A stretch of 41,140 nt of DNA from Rhodoferax sp. (GCA_029865675.1 JARXAU010000056.1:1-41140); one strand, 5' to 3'. Shown: positions 25,354-35,002, counted from the stretch's first letter. The notes: generated by a model from the sequence alone, not told the origin. Program-made: numbers and translations.

Positions 25354-26688
25354 ATGAAACCCGTTATCGCCCTGGTCGGTAGACCCAATGTGGGCAAATC
25401 GACCCTGTTCAACCGCCTGACCAAAACCCGCGACGCCATTGTTGCCGACTACGCTGGCCTGACGCGCGACCGCCATTACGGCAATGCCAAGCACGGCAAA
25501 CACGAGTACATCGTGGTGGATACGGGGGGCTTTGAGCCCGACGCGGATAGCGGCATCTACAAAGAAATGGCCAAACAAACCCGCCAAGCCGTGGCCGAAG
25601 CCGACGTGGTGCTGTTTGTGGTGGACGCGCGGGGTGGCGTGTCCGCGCAAGACCATGAGATCGCCAAGTACCTGCGCCGCCTGGGCAAATCGGCCGTGGT
25701 GGTGGCCAATAAGGCCGAAGGCATGACCGAAGGGGTGCATTTCACCGAGTTTTTTGAGCTGGGCCTCGGTGCGGTCATTCCTATCAGTGCCGCTCATGGC
25801 CAAGGCATCCGCCCCCTGATTGACCGGGTGCTCGAACCCTTGGCGCTGGCCATGGCACTCGCCGAAGAAGCGAGCGACCCCTCCAGCATCAAACTCGCCG
25901 TGGCCGGGCGACCCAATGTCGGTAAGTCGACCTTGATCAACACCTGGCTCGGGGAAGAGCGCCTGGTGGCTTTTGACCTGCCTGGCACCACGCGCGACGC
26001 GATCTCTGTGCCCTTTGAGCGGGGTGGGCAAAAGTTCGAGTTGATTGACACCGCAGGGTTGCGCCGCAAAGGCAAGGTGTTCGAGGCAATCGAAAAGTTC
26101 TCGGTCGTCAAAACGCTTCAGGCCATCGAGTCGGCCAATGTGGTCCTGCTGCTGATTGATGCTATGCAGGGCGTAACCGACCAAGATGCGCACATTGCGG
26201 GCTACGTACTTGAGTCTGGGCGTGCGGTGGTGGTAGCAGTGAACAAATGGGATGCGGTGGATGAGTACCAGCGCGAGTTGGTGAAACGTTCGTTGGAGAC
26301 ACGTCTGGGGTTTCTGAAGTTTTCCACCGTGCATTTCATCTCGGCCACCAAGCGCCAGGGGCTCGGTCCGGTATGGGATTCGATCGCACAGGCACACCGC
26401 TCGGCCAACTGCAAAATGCCCACCCCCTTGCTGACACGCTTGCTGCTGGAGGCTGTGCAGTTTCAGACACCCAAGAAGACCGGCATGTACCGGCCGAAAT
26501 TGCGCTACGCCCACCAAGGCGGCATGAACCCGCCCATCATCATCGTTCACGGCAACTCTCTTGAACATGTGACGGACGCTTACAAGCGGTTTTTGGAAGG
26601 GCGTTTTCGCAAGGAATTCAACCTGGTGGGTACGCCTTTGCTGATTCAAATGAAGTCCTCCACGAACCCTTATTCTGATAAAGAGTGA
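25354..26688 (+). CDS. der: Ribosome-biogenesis GTPase Der (EngA)
   Basis: Der acts in assembly of the 50S subunit. The 444-residue protein has two GTPase domains in tandem: GRPNVGKS at residues 9-16 and again near 183, with NKAEG and NKWD for guanine specificity, and a C-terminal KH-like domain (MNPPIIIVHGNSL). It starts 16 bases after bamB. A gap of 107 bases separates it from hfq. Confidence 0.98.
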   Translation: MKPVIALVGRPNVGKSTLFNRLTKTRDAIVADYAGLTRDRHYGNAKHGKHEYIVVDTGGFEPDADSGIYKEMAKQTRQAVAEADVVLFVVDARGGVSAQDHEIAKYLRRLGKSAVVVANKAEGMTEGVHFTEFFELGLGAVIPISAAHGQGIRPLIDRVLEPLALAMALAEEASDPSSIKLAVAGRPNVGKSTLINTWLGEERLVAFDLPGTTRDAISVPFERGGQKFELIDTAGLRRKGKVFEAIEKFSVVKTLQAIESANVVLLLIDAMQGVTDQDAHIAGYVLESGRAVVVAVNKWDAVDEYQRELVKRSLETRLGFLKFSTVHFISATKRQGLGPVWDSIAQAHRSANCKMPTPLLTRLLLEAVQFQTPKKTGMYRPKLRYAHQGGMNPPIIIVHGNSLEHVTDAYKRFLEGRFRKEFNLVGTPLLIQMKSSTNPYSDKE

Positions 26689-26795
26689 GCCACAGGAGAG
26701 CGGCGAATGCCCCTTTTTACGAGCGCGAAGCGGCCTGAGTGCGTTTGCCGATGTGGTATCTTTCCACCTCTTAACGTTCCAACACGGAGAATATC

Positions 26796-27044
26796 GTGAA
26801 CAATAAAAGCCAGCTCCTGCAAGACCCTTTTCTAAATGCTCTGCGCCGTGAGCACATCCCCGTGTCGGTTTATTTGGTCAACGGTATCAAATTGCAGGGA
26901 CAGATCGAGTCCTTTGACCAGTATGTGGTTCTGCTTCGCAACACGGTTACCCAGATGGTCTACAAGCACGCGATATCCACTATCGTGCCTGGGCGTGCAG
27001 TGAATCTGGCGTCTGCGGGTACGGACCAGGCCGAGACTCCCTGA
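26796..27044 (+). CDS. hfq: RNA chaperone Hfq, GTG start
   Basis: Hfq is the hexameric Sm-like protein that pairs small RNAs with messages. The 82-residue product carries the Sm1 region (QDPFLNALRREHIPVSVYLVNGIKLQG) and Sm2 (YKHAIST), followed by a short tail of about 15 residues. The start is GTG at 26796, preceded by CGGAGA at a good distance, and no ATG would keep the conserved first residues. The 107-base upstream gap may hold its promoter, but I see no complete consensus. Confidence 0.97.
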   Translation: MNNKSQLLQDPFLNALRREHIPVSVYLVNGIKLQGQIESFDQYVVLLRNTVTQMVYKHAISTIVPGRAVNLASAGTDQAETP

Positions 27045-27097
27045 CACTTGCCTTTGCCTTGTTGCTCCACGCGTCTTAGCCTTACACCCTCCGCCAT

Positions 27098-28264
27098 TTG
27101 AACGCCACCCACCAAACCGCAGCCCCGAAAACCATCCTGGTGGGTGTCGATTTGGGGCAGCCAAATTTTGACGGCGAACTCCAGGAGTTGGGTTTGTTGG
27201 CAAAGACCGCTGGCATGGAGCCGGTGGCCTCTATCACGTGCAAGCGGCGAGCACCAGATGCGGCGCTTTTTGTGGGCACCGGCAAGGCCGATGAGATTAA
27301 ATTGTTGGCTCAGCAGTACGGTGCCGAAGAAATCTTGTTCGATCAAAGCTTGAGCCCCGGCCAGCAGCGTAATTTGGAACGGCGTTTGGAGCTGCCGGTG
27401 AACGACCGCACGTTCCTCATCCTGGAGATATTTGCGCAACGGGCGCGCAGCCACGAGGGCAAGCTGCAGGTGGAGCTTGCGCGCTTGCAATACCTCAGCA
27501 CGCGCCTTGTGCGCCGTTGGTCGCACCTTGAGCGCCAGCGGGGTGGTATTGGTACCCGAGGCGGCCCGGGCGAGACCCAGATTGAACTGGACCGGCGCAT
27601 GATCGCCACCACGATCAAGCGCACCAAAGAGCAACTCCAAAAAGTCAAGCGACAGCACCTCACTCAGCGCAAGCAAAGAGACCGTCGAGGGGCATTCAAT
27701 ATTTCACTCATTGGCTACACCAACGCTGGCAAGTCCACTTTGTTCAATGCCTTGGTCAAGGCGCGCGCTTATGCTGCGGATCAGCTTTTCGCCACCTTGG
27801 ACACTACGACGCGCCAGTTGTATCTGGGCGAGGCGCAGCGCTCGGTGTCACTGTCTGACACCGTGGGTTTTATCCGCGATCTGCCCCATGGCTTGATTGA
27901 TGCGTTTCAGGCCACCTTGCAAGAGGTGATTGACGCAGACTTGCTGGTGCACGTGGTAGACGGATCCAACCCTGACCATGGCCTGCAGATCCGTCAGGTG
28001 CAGCAGGTACTCACGGAGATTGGAGCGCAGGACATACCGCAGCTTTTGGTTTTCAACAAGTTGGATGCCATGGACGCGGCCAACCTGCCCTTGCAGGCGC
28101 GTGATTTCGTGGAGATCGACGGCGTACAAACGCCTCGCATCTTTGCGAGCGCACGTGAAGGCAATGGCATTCCCCTATTGCGTGCTGCATTGGCCTCCAT
28201 TGTGGCGCGCGATCGAGATGCACTGCGCTCGGATCCCCTTGTGCTGGCTGAGGCTGAATCGTAA
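27098..28264 (+). CDS. hflX: GTPase HflX, TTG start
   Basis: HflX is a ribosome-binding GTPase that splits stalled ribosomes. The 388-residue protein has the N-terminal HflX domain (FVGTGKADEIKLL), a coiled-coil linker with the GTRGGPGETQIELDRR motif, and a GTPase domain with G1 GYTNAGKST, G3 DTVGF and NKLD. The first plausible start is TTG at 27098; no in-frame ATG lies upstream of the conserved region, and there is no strong ribosome site. It follows hfq by 53 bases, as in many proteobacteria. Confidence 0.95.
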   Translation: MNATHQTAAPKTILVGVDLGQPNFDGELQELGLLAKTAGMEPVASITCKRRAPDAALFVGTGKADEIKLLAQQYGAEEILFDQSLSPGQQRNLERRLELPVNDRTFLILEIFAQRARSHEGKLQVELARLQYLSTRLVRRWSHLERQRGGIGTRGGPGETQIELDRRMIATTIKRTKEQLQKVKRQHLTQRKQRDRRGAFNISLIGYTNAGKSTLFNALVKARAYAADQLFATLDTTTRQLYLGEAQRSVSLSDTVGFIRDLPHGLIDAFQATLQEVIDADLLVHVVDGSNPDHGLQIRQVQQVLTEIGAQDIPQLLVFNKLDAMDAANLPLQARDFVEIDGVQTPRIFASAREGNGIPLLRAALASIVARDRDALRSDPLVLAEAES

Positions 28265-28302
28265 GTGTGGACAATGGAACACTGTGTGCGAAAGTGATGA
28301 CG

Positions 28303-29682
28303 ATGAAATTTTCTATTCCAAACCTTAACCTTGGCAGCCTGTCCGGGCGCTTCTGGGGTACGTTTAACCTTAACGACAGCCGTTGGGGGCGTTCTGACGA
28401 AGGAAAGTCTGATGCCACAGGGCAGTCCAGGCCTGAATCGACGCCCGAACCCAAAGACAACCCACCGCACGAGGAAGAAAGACCTCGGCCAAACCCACGG
28501 CCTGGTGCGCAATCTGGTCCGCCGGACCTTGATGAACTCTGGCGCGACTTCAATCGCAAGCTCAATGGCTGGTTAGGTTCTGGAAAAAAGCTAGGTGGGG
28601 GGCAGGGACGTGGACCGGGCGGACGCCTGCCCGAGTTCAAAAATGCGGGCATCGGCGGTGCGGTAATCGCCGCCTTGGTGTTCTTGGTCTGGCTGGGCAC
28701 CGGCTTTTTCATCGTCCAAGAGGGACAGCAGGCGGTGATAACCCAGTTTGGGAGCTACAAGTCCACGGTGAACGCCGGTTTCAACTGGCGCATGCCCTAC
28801 CCCATACAACGCCATGAACTGGTGTTTGTGACCCAAATTCGCTCGGTCGACGTGGGTCGAGACAATGTACTCAAGGCCACCGGCCTGCGCGAGTCGGCCA
28901 TGCTGACCCAAGACGAGAACATTTTGGACATCAAATTCGCAGTTCAGTACCGCCTCAATGACGCTCGGGCGTTCTTGTTTGAGAGCAAAAATCCAACCGA
29001 CGCCGTGGTGCAGGCTGCAGAAACTTCGGTGCGCGAGGTGCTGGGCAAAATGAACATGGATGCCGCTTTGTCCGAAGACCGTGACCAGATCGCTCCGAAA
29101 GTACGCGCCATGATGCAAGAAATACTGGACCGCTACAAAGTCGGCATTGAAGTCGTGGGCATCAATTTGCAGCAAGGTGGCGTGCGGCCGCCCGAACAGG
29201 TGCAAGCTTCTTTTGACGACGTGCTCAAAGCCGGCCAGGAGCGCGAGCGCACCAAAAATGAGGCCCAGGCTTACGCCAATGACGTGATCCCCCGCGCCGT
29301 AGGCTCAGCCTCACGCCTTAAAGAAGAGGCCGATGCCTACAAAGCCCGCGTGGTCGCGCAAGCCCAGGGCGATGCGCAGCGCTTTCGCTCGGTTTACAAC
29401 GAGTACCAAAAGGCTCCCCAAGTTACTCGGGACAGGATGTACCTCGACACCATGCAACAAATTTTTGCCAACGTGACCAAGGTCCTGGTTGACTCGCGCC
29501 AAGGTGCCACGTTGCTAAACCTGCCGCTTGACAAAATTTTGCAACTGGGCGCAACGGGCGAGCCAGCCTCCGCAGTGGCTCCTGCGTCTGCTTCACCGTC
29601 AACCCCCACCACGACTGTCACACCGAATGCGGAAGCCCGGAGCCGGGACGCAGTTCGAACCCGTGAGCGCGATGCGCGCTAG
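28303..29682 (+). CDS. hflK: FtsH modulator HflK
   Basis: HflK, with HflC, forms the large membrane cage around the FtsH protease. From ATG 28303 the protein has 459 residues: a Pro-, Gly- and charge-rich cytoplasmic N-terminus of about 110 residues, one membrane segment at about 116-137, then the SPFH/band 7 domain (FIVQEGQQAVITQFG onwards) and a helical region with an Ala/Pro/Thr-rich tail. Upstream in-frame starts exist at GTG 28267 and ATG 28297; 28303 gives the usual MKFS opening. It lies 38 bases after hflX and nine before hflC. Confidence 0.95.
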   Translation: MKFSIPNLNLGSLSGRFWGTFNLNDSRWGRSDEGKSDATGQSRPESTPEPKDNPPHEEERPRPNPRPGAQSGPPDLDELWRDFNRKLNGWLGSGKKLGGGQGRGPGGRLPEFKNAGIGGAVIAALVFLVWLGTGFFIVQEGQQAVITQFGSYKSTVNAGFNWRMPYPIQRHELVFVTQIRSVDVGRDNVLKATGLRESAMLTQDENILDIKFAVQYRLNDARAFLFESKNPTDAVVQAAETSVREVLGKMNMDAALSEDRDQIAPKVRAMMQEILDRYKVGIEVVGINLQQGGVRPPEQVQASFDDVLKAGQERERTKNEAQAYANDVIPRAVGSASRLKEEADAYKARVVAQAQGDAQRFRSVYNEYQKAPQVTRDRMYLDTMQQIFANVTKVLVDSRQGATLLNLPLDKILQLGATGEPASAVAPASASPSTPTTTVTPNAEARSRDAVRTRERDAR

Positions 29683-29691
29683 GAGATCACT

Positions 29692-30594
29692 ATGAACCGT
29701 ATCGGATTGGTTTTATCGTCGTTGTTGGTGCTTTTGGTGCTGGCAAGTTCTACCCTTTTCGTAGTGGACCAGCGCCAATTTGGCGTGGTTTACGCTCTTG
29801 GACAAATCAAGGAAGTCATTACGGAGCCCGGCCTCAACTGGAAGCTGCCGCCGCCGTTTCAAAACGTGTCCTACATCGACAAACGCCTTTTGACCCTTGA
29901 CAGTACCGACGCCGAGCCCATGCTCACCGCCGAGAAGCAGCGGGTGGTGATCGACTGGTTTGTGCGGTGGCGTATTTCTGAGCCCTCGGACTACATTCGT
30001 AACGTGGGCTTGAATGAAGCGGCCGGGGCTAGCCAGCTCAACCGCGTGGTACGAAATGCCTTCCAAGAGGCAATCAACAAGCGCACCGTCAAAGAGTTGC
30101 TGTCCTTGAAGCGGGACGCGCTGATGGCCGACGTCAAAACTGAAGTGCTGGCCAAGGTACGTGGCGCCAAACCCTGGGGTGTAGACGTGGTGGATGTGCG
30201 CATCACCCGCGTGGACTATGTGGAGGCGATTACCGAGTCGGTCTACCGCCGCATGGAGGCCGAGCGCAAGCGCGTGGCCAATGAACTGCGTTCCACTGGC
30301 GCGGCCGAGGGTGAAAAAATCCGTGCCGATGCCGACCGCCAGCGCGAGGTGACGATTGCCAATGCCTACCGTGATGCGCAAAAAATTAAAGGTGAGGGCG
30401 ATGCCGAAGCTGCCCGCATTTACGCTGAAGCTTTTAACCGTGACCCGCAATTCGCCCAGTTTTACCGAAGCCTTGAAGCCTACAAAACCAGTTTTGCAAA
30501 CAAGACCGACGTGATGGTGGTGGATCCCTCGTCGAGCGAGTTTTTCAAGATATTCCGCGGCGGTGGTGCGGTGGTGGGTGGCGCCAAGAAGTAG
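29692..30594 (+). CDS. hflC: FtsH modulator HflC
   Basis: HflC is the partner of HflK. The 300-residue protein has one N-terminal membrane segment (about residues 5-25), then the SPFH/band 7 domain beginning VVDQRQFGVVYALGQI and a long helical arm with EAERKRVANELRSTGAAEGEKI. A clear AGGAG lies seven bases before the ATG. The next gene, hisZ, starts after 94 bases; the small membrane gene often found at this spot in related genomes is absent. Confidence 0.97.
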   Translation: MNRIGLVLSSLLVLLVLASSTLFVVDQRQFGVVYALGQIKEVITEPGLNWKLPPPFQNVSYIDKRLLTLDSTDAEPMLTAEKQRVVIDWFVRWRISEPSDYIRNVGLNEAAGASQLNRVVRNAFQEAINKRTVKELLSLKRDALMADVKTEVLAKVRGAKPWGVDVVDVRITRVDYVEAITESVYRRMEAERKRVANELRSTGAAEGEKIRADADRQREVTIANAYRDAQKIKGEGDAEAARIYAEAFNRDPQFAQFYRSLEAYKTSFANKTDVMVVDPSSSEFFKIFRGGGAVVGGAKK

Positions 30595-30688
30595 ATTCTG
30601 ACTCGGCGCGCCTGACTGCTCGGGCGCGCGCACTTTATACCGGCAACCGGCCCGGTAAAATCTCGTTTTTAACAAACCCCCTTATTTC

Positions 30689-31837
30689 ATGTCCGCTTGG
30701 GTCCTTCCGGATCATATTGCCGATGTGCTGCCGTCCGAGGCGCGCCACATTGAAGAAATCCGACGTAACTTGCTGGACACAGCGCGCCGCTACGGCTACG
30801 AACTCGTCATGCCGCCCTTGCTGGAGCACCTTGAGTCCTTGTTGACGGGAACAGGTGAAGCCCTGGACCTGCAAACCTTCAAACTGGTAGACCAAATTTC
30901 GGGCCGCATGATGGGCCTGCGCGCCGACAGCACGCCGCAGGTGGCGCGCATTGACGCCCATTTGCTCAACCGCAAGGGCGTGGCTCGCTTGTCCTACTGC
31001 GGTCCGGTGTTGCACACCCGTCCCGCTGCACCCCACGCCAGCCGCGAGCCGCTGCAATTGGGCGCAGAAATCTACGGCCACGCTGGCTTGGAAGCCGATC
31101 TGGAAATTTTGGAGCTGGCGCTGGATAGCCTAGGCGCGGCACATGTGGGGGCGCTGACGGTGGACTTGGGCGATGTTCGTATCGTTAATGCCTTGCTGGC
31201 GCAAACCGCGCTCACGCCCGCCCAAACCGCCGAGGTGCACGCTGCACTGGCTACCAAGGACATCAGCGCCTTGGCCCAACTCACGGCGCAGGCATCCACC
31301 GACATTTCCCGCGCGCTGCAGCAGCTCACACAACTCTACGGCGACGCCACCCTATTGGAAGAGGCGCGCCGCGTGCTGCCGCCGCTGCCAACTATCCACG
31401 CCGCGCTGGACCAGCTCCAATGGTTAGCGGGTCATATTCAGGGCGCCAGCGTGGCTTTTGACTTGGCTGATTTACGCGGCTATGCCTATTACAGCGGTGC
31501 GCGTTTTGCGGTCTACGCAGCAGGTGCGCCAGACGCCTTGGTGCGCGGTGGGCGGTATGACGCGGTGGGTTCGGTCTTTGGACGCAAGCGCCCGGCTGTG
31601 GGCTTTAGCCTGGACATCAAAGCCTTGGTGGCCGTGGCCAGCCCCGCTGCGCTGCGGGCTGCAATCCGCGCGCCCTGGGGTGAGGGCCAGGCCCTGCGCG
31701 AGGCGATTGCCGCCCTGCGCGCAGCAGGTGAAACCGTGGTCTGCGTCTTGCCCGGCCACGAAAGCGAAGTTGACGAATTCCAATGTGACCGCGAACTGGT
31801 GCAGCGTGACGCTGCCTGGTGCGTCACGGCCCTTTAA
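30689..31837 (+). CDS. hisZ: ATP phosphoribosyltransferase regulatory subunit HisZ
   Basis: HisZ is a catalytically inactive relative of histidyl-tRNA synthetase that activates the short form of HisG in histidine synthesis. The 382-residue product has the class II-like core (LRADSTPQVARIDAH, YGHAGLEADLEIL) and lacks the anticodon-binding domain of HisS. Its place between hflC and purA is usual in betaproteobacteria. No strong ribosome site is seen before ATG 30689. It implies a short-form hisG elsewhere in the genome. Confidence 0.95.
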   Translation: MSAWVLPDHIADVLPSEARHIEEIRRNLLDTARRYGYELVMPPLLEHLESLLTGTGEALDLQTFKLVDQISGRMMGLRADSTPQVARIDAHLLNRKGVARLSYCGPVLHTRPAAPHASREPLQLGAEIYGHAGLEADLEILELALDSLGAAHVGALTVDLGDVRIVNALLAQTALTPAQTAEVHAALATKDISALAQLTAQASTDISRALQQLTQLYGDATLLEEARRVLPPLPTIHAALDQLQWLAGHIQGASVAFDLADLRGYAYYSGARFAVYAAGAPDALVRGGRYDAVGSVFGRKRPAVGFSLDIKALVAVASPAALRAAIRAPWGEGQALREAIAALRAAGETVVCVLPGHESEVDEFQCDRELVQRDAAWCVTAL

Positions 31838-31849
31838 AGAAGCAAGTTA

Positions 31850-33226
31850 ATGAATACACAAGCCGGTCGAAATGTAGTGGTCGTAGGCACCCAGTGGGGC
31901 GACGAGGGCAAGGGCAAACTGGTGGACTGGTTGACCGAGAGCGCCCAAGGCGTGGTGCGCTTCCAGGGTGGCCACAATGCCGGCCACACCTTGGTGATCA
32001 ACGGCGTGAAGACCGCATTGCACCTGATTCCCAGCGGCATCATGCGCCCGGGCGTCAAGTGCTATATCGGCAATGGCGTGGTGCTGTCGGCGGCCAAGCT
32101 GTTTGAAGAGATCGAAGGCCTGGAAAAAGTGGGTGTTGAGCTGCGCTCGCGCCTGCGCATCAGCGAAGCCTGCCCTTTGATACTGCCCTTTCATGCGGCA
32201 CTGGACCTGGCGCGCGAAGCGGCGCGCGAGAAGGGCGGCAACATCAAAATTGGCACTACCGGGCGCGGCATTGGCCCGGCGTATGAGGACAAAATCGCCC
32301 GGCGCGCCCTGCGCGTGCAAGACCTGAAATACCCCGAGCGCTTCGCCAGCAAGCTGCGCGAGTTGCTGGACCTGCACAACCATGTGCTGACCACCTACTT
32401 GGGATCGGCCGCTTTTGACTTTGGCCCCACTTTGGCGCCGTATATGGCCGACGGCAAAGTGCTGTTTGAGCCGGTCTATGCGGAAGCCATGCGCCACGCT
32501 GAACTGCTCAAGCCCATGATGGCCGACGTGTCGCGCGAATTGAACGACGCCCACCGCGCCGGCGCGAACCTGCTGTTTGAAGGCGCGCAAGGTACTTTGC
32601 TCGACGTGGACCACGGCACTTACCCGTTTGTGACGTCTAGCAATTGCGTAGCTGGCAACGCGTCTGCCGGTGCGGGCGTGGGGCCGGGCATGCTGCATTA
32701 CATCCTGGGCATCACCAAAGCCTATTGCACCCGCGTAGGCAGCGGCCCTTTCCCCACCGAACTAGACTGGGAAAAACCAGGCACTCCGGGCTACCACATG
32801 AGCACCGTGGGCGCTGAGAAAGGTGTGACCACCGGGCGCTCGCGCCGCTGCGGCTGGTTTGACGCGGCGCTGCTCAAACGCTCGGCCCAGGTCAATGGCC
32901 TGAGCGGACTGTGCATCACCAAGCTCGACGTGCTTGACGGCCTGAGCGAGCTGCTGCTGTGCACCGGCTACGAACTCGATGGCGAAACCACCGACATCCT
33001 GCCCATGGGCGCCGACGACATTGCGCGCTGCAAGCCGATTTACGAGTCCATGCCCGGCTGGAGCGACAGCACCGTGGGCGTGACGGTGTACGACGAATTG
33101 CCAGAGGCAGCGCGGCGCTACTTGGAGCGTATCGCCCAGGTGACCGGCGTGCCCATCCACATGGTGTCCACCAGCCCGGACCGCGAGCACACCATCATGA
33201 TGCGCCACCCCTACTTGGCAGCCTGA
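31850..33226 (+). CDS. purA: Adenylosuccinate synthetase
   Basis: PurA joins IMP and aspartate with GTP, the first step from IMP to AMP. The 458-residue protein has the N-terminal loop GTQWGDEGKGK, the GGHNAGHT motif, the IMP-site region IGTTGRGIGPAYEDK and the late GRSRRCGW motif. ATG 31850 is 12 bases after hisZ with AAGAAGCAAG before it. A phosphoribosyltransferase gene follows after 26 bases. Confidence 0.98.
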   Translation: MNTQAGRNVVVVGTQWGDEGKGKLVDWLTESAQGVVRFQGGHNAGHTLVINGVKTALHLIPSGIMRPGVKCYIGNGVVLSAAKLFEEIEGLEKVGVELRSRLRISEACPLILPFHAALDLAREAAREKGGNIKIGTTGRGIGPAYEDKIARRALRVQDLKYPERFASKLRELLDLHNHVLTTYLGSAAFDFGPTLAPYMADGKVLFEPVYAEAMRHAELLKPMMADVSRELNDAHRAGANLLFEGAQGTLLDVDHGTYPFVTSSNCVAGNASAGAGVGPGMLHYILGITKAYCTRVGSGPFPTELDWEKPGTPGYHMSTVGAEKGVTTGRSRRCGWFDAALLKRSAQVNGLSGLCITKLDVLDGLSELLLCTGYELDGETTDILPMGADDIARCKPIYESMPGWSDSTVGVTVYDELPEAARRYLERIAQVTGVPIHMVSTSPDREHTIMMRHPYLAA

Positions 33227-33252
33227 GCCACACCCAAAGTTAAGGAGCTTTT

Positions 33253-33777
33253 ATGCTTACTGAAGACGGTAAACACCTGTACGTCAGCTACGACGAGTAC
33301 CACAACCTGATTGAAAAGCTGGCCATCAAGGTGTTCCAGTCGGGCTGGGAGTTCGACACGATTTTGTGCCTGGCGCGCGGCGGCATGCGTCCGGGCGACA
33401 TCCTCTCGCGGGTGTTTGACAAGCCGCTGGCCATCATGTCCACCAGCTCTTACCGCTCGGATGCTGGCACGGTGCAGGGCAATCTGGACATTGCCCGCTT
33501 CATCACCACGCCCAAGGGCGAGATTGCAGGCAAAGTGCTGCTGGTAGACGACCTGGCCGACTCGGGCCACACGCTCAACGCCGTGATGCACCAGTTGCGC
33601 AACAACTACACGCCGATTACCGAACTGCGCAGCGCCGTCATCTGGACTAAGGCGCTGTCCACCTTCACGCCCGACTATTCGGTGGAGTTTTTGCCCACCA
33701 ACCCCTGGATACACCAGCCCTTTGAGAGTTACGACGCCTTGCGCCCCCAGCAGTTGATCCAAAAGTGGAGCGTCTGA
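33253..33777 (+). CDS. Purine-type phosphoribosyltransferase
   Basis: This 174-residue protein belongs to the type I phosphoribosyltransferases. The PRPP loop VLLVDDLADSGHT is at about residues 95-107 and an ARGGMRPGD loop near 41. It resembles xanthine/guanine- or hypoxanthine-type salvage enzymes, and the purA neighbour supports a purine substrate, but the base is not settled by sequence alone. A strong AAGGAG precedes the ATG. It lies 16 bases before the MetC-like gene, so purA, this gene and the next may share a transcript. Confidence 0.88.
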   Translation: MLTEDGKHLYVSYDEYHNLIEKLAIKVFQSGWEFDTILCLARGGMRPGDILSRVFDKPLAIMSTSSYRSDAGTVQGNLDIARFITTPKGEIAGKVLLVDDLADSGHTLNAVMHQLRNNYTPITELRSAVIWTKALSTFTPDYSVEFLPTNPWIHQPFESYDALRPQQLIQKWSV

Positions 33778-33793
33778 GGCGCCCAGACCTGCT

Positions 33794-35002
33794 ATGCCGC
33801 AACTCAGCACTTCGCTGATTCACCATGCCTACGAGGCGCCGGATGGGTTTGCGGCGCCCCAGCATGCGGTGCACAAGGCGTCCACCGTGTTCTTTCCCAC
33901 GGTTGCCGCCATGCGCAGCCGGGACTGGAAGGGCAAGTCTGCCTACACCTACGGCCTGCACGGCACGCCCACCACCTATGCGCTAGAAGAGCGTCTGTGC
34001 ACCCTGGAGGGCGGCTTGCAGTGCGTGCTGGTGCCCAGCGGTCTGGCAGCCTTGGCTTTAGTGGCACTGGCACTTCTGAAAACCGGCGACGAAGTGCTGC
34101 TGCCAGACAACGCCTACGGTCCGAATAAAGCCCTGGTGGAGGGCGAATTGCGTTCCTGGGGCATCAGCCACCGCTACTACGACGCTATGGATCCGCAGGA
34201 CCTGGCCGCCAAGCTGTCGCCCGCCACCCGCTTGGTGTGGGTGGAGGCGGCGGGCTCTGTCACCCTGGAGTTTCCAGACCTGACCACCTTGGTGCGCATC
34301 AGCAAGCAGCATGGTGCCCTGGTGGCGCTGGACAACACCTGGGGCGCAGGCATTGCCTTCAAGCCCTTTGACCTGGTGCCCGGCGCGCCCGAGGCTTTGG
34401 CGGTGGACATTTCTACCCACGCGCTCACCAAATACCCCAGCGGCGGCGGTGACGTACTGATGGGCAGCGTCATCACCCGCGACCCCGCCTTGCACATGCA
34501 GATCAAGCTGTGCCACATGCGATTAGGCCTGGGCGTGGGGGGCAATGACGCCGAGCTGGTGCTGCGCTCCTTGCCCAGCATCGCCTTGCGCTACTGCGCG
34601 CACGACGAAGCCACCCGCGCCCTGGCCACCTGGTGCCAAACGCAGCCGCAATTTGTGCAGGTGCTGCACCCCGCCTTGGTGGGTTCGCCAGGCCATGAAT
34701 TTTGGAAAGCGCTGTGCGATCGTCCCGACGGCAGTGCGGCGTGCTTGTTCAGCGTGGTAATCGCGCCGCAGTACGCGCAGGCGCAAGTAGATGCCTTTTG
34801 CGATGCGCTGCAGCTGTTCCGCCTGGGGTACAGCTGGGCGGGGCCGATCAGCTTGGTTGTGCCCTATGAGCTGCGCACCATGCGCAGCGCTTGGCCCAAA
34901 GAGATTGCAAAAGGCACTTTGGTGCGTTTTTCGGTGGGCTTGGAAGCGGTGGCCGACTTGCAGGCCGACATCGCCCAGGCCTTGGTGCAGCTCAAGGCTT
35001 AA
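33794..35002 (+). CDS. metC: Cystathionine beta-lyase-like PLP enzyme (MetC type)
   Basis: This 402-residue enzyme belongs to the Cys/Met metabolism PLP family. The PLP Lys is K213 in STHALTKYPSGGGD, and YGLHGTPTTYALEERL and LVPSGLAAL match MetC-type lyases, which release homocysteine from cystathionine. Related gamma-lyases and sulfhydrylases are similar, so substrate is inferred. The reading frame ends at 35002, where its stop overlaps the facing ygjP-like stop within the bases TTAA. Confidence 0.87.
   Translation: MPQLSTSLIHHAYEAPDGFAAPQHAVHKASTVFFPTVAAMRSRDWKGKSAYTYGLHGTPTTYALEERLCTLEGGLQCVLVPSGLAALALVALALLKTGDEVLLPDNAYGPNKALVEGELRSWGISHRYYDAMDPQDLAAKLSPATRLVWVEAAGSVTLEFPDLTTLVRISKQHGALVALDNTWGAGIAFKPFDLVPGAPEALAVDISTHALTKYPSGGGDVLMGSVITRDPALHMQIKLCHMRLGLGVGGNDAELVLRSLPSIALRYCAHDEATRALATWCQTQPQFVQVLHPALVGSPGHEFWKALCDRPDGSAACLFSVVIAPQYAQAQVDAFCDALQLFRLGYSWAGPISLVVPYELRTMRSAWPKEIAKGTLVRFSVGLEAVADLQADIAQALVQLKA

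Noticed and set aside
25156..26649. Leftward frame of 497 codons opposite der
   Set aside because: The der protein on the forward strand is unmistakable; this frame is an antisense shadow without motifs.
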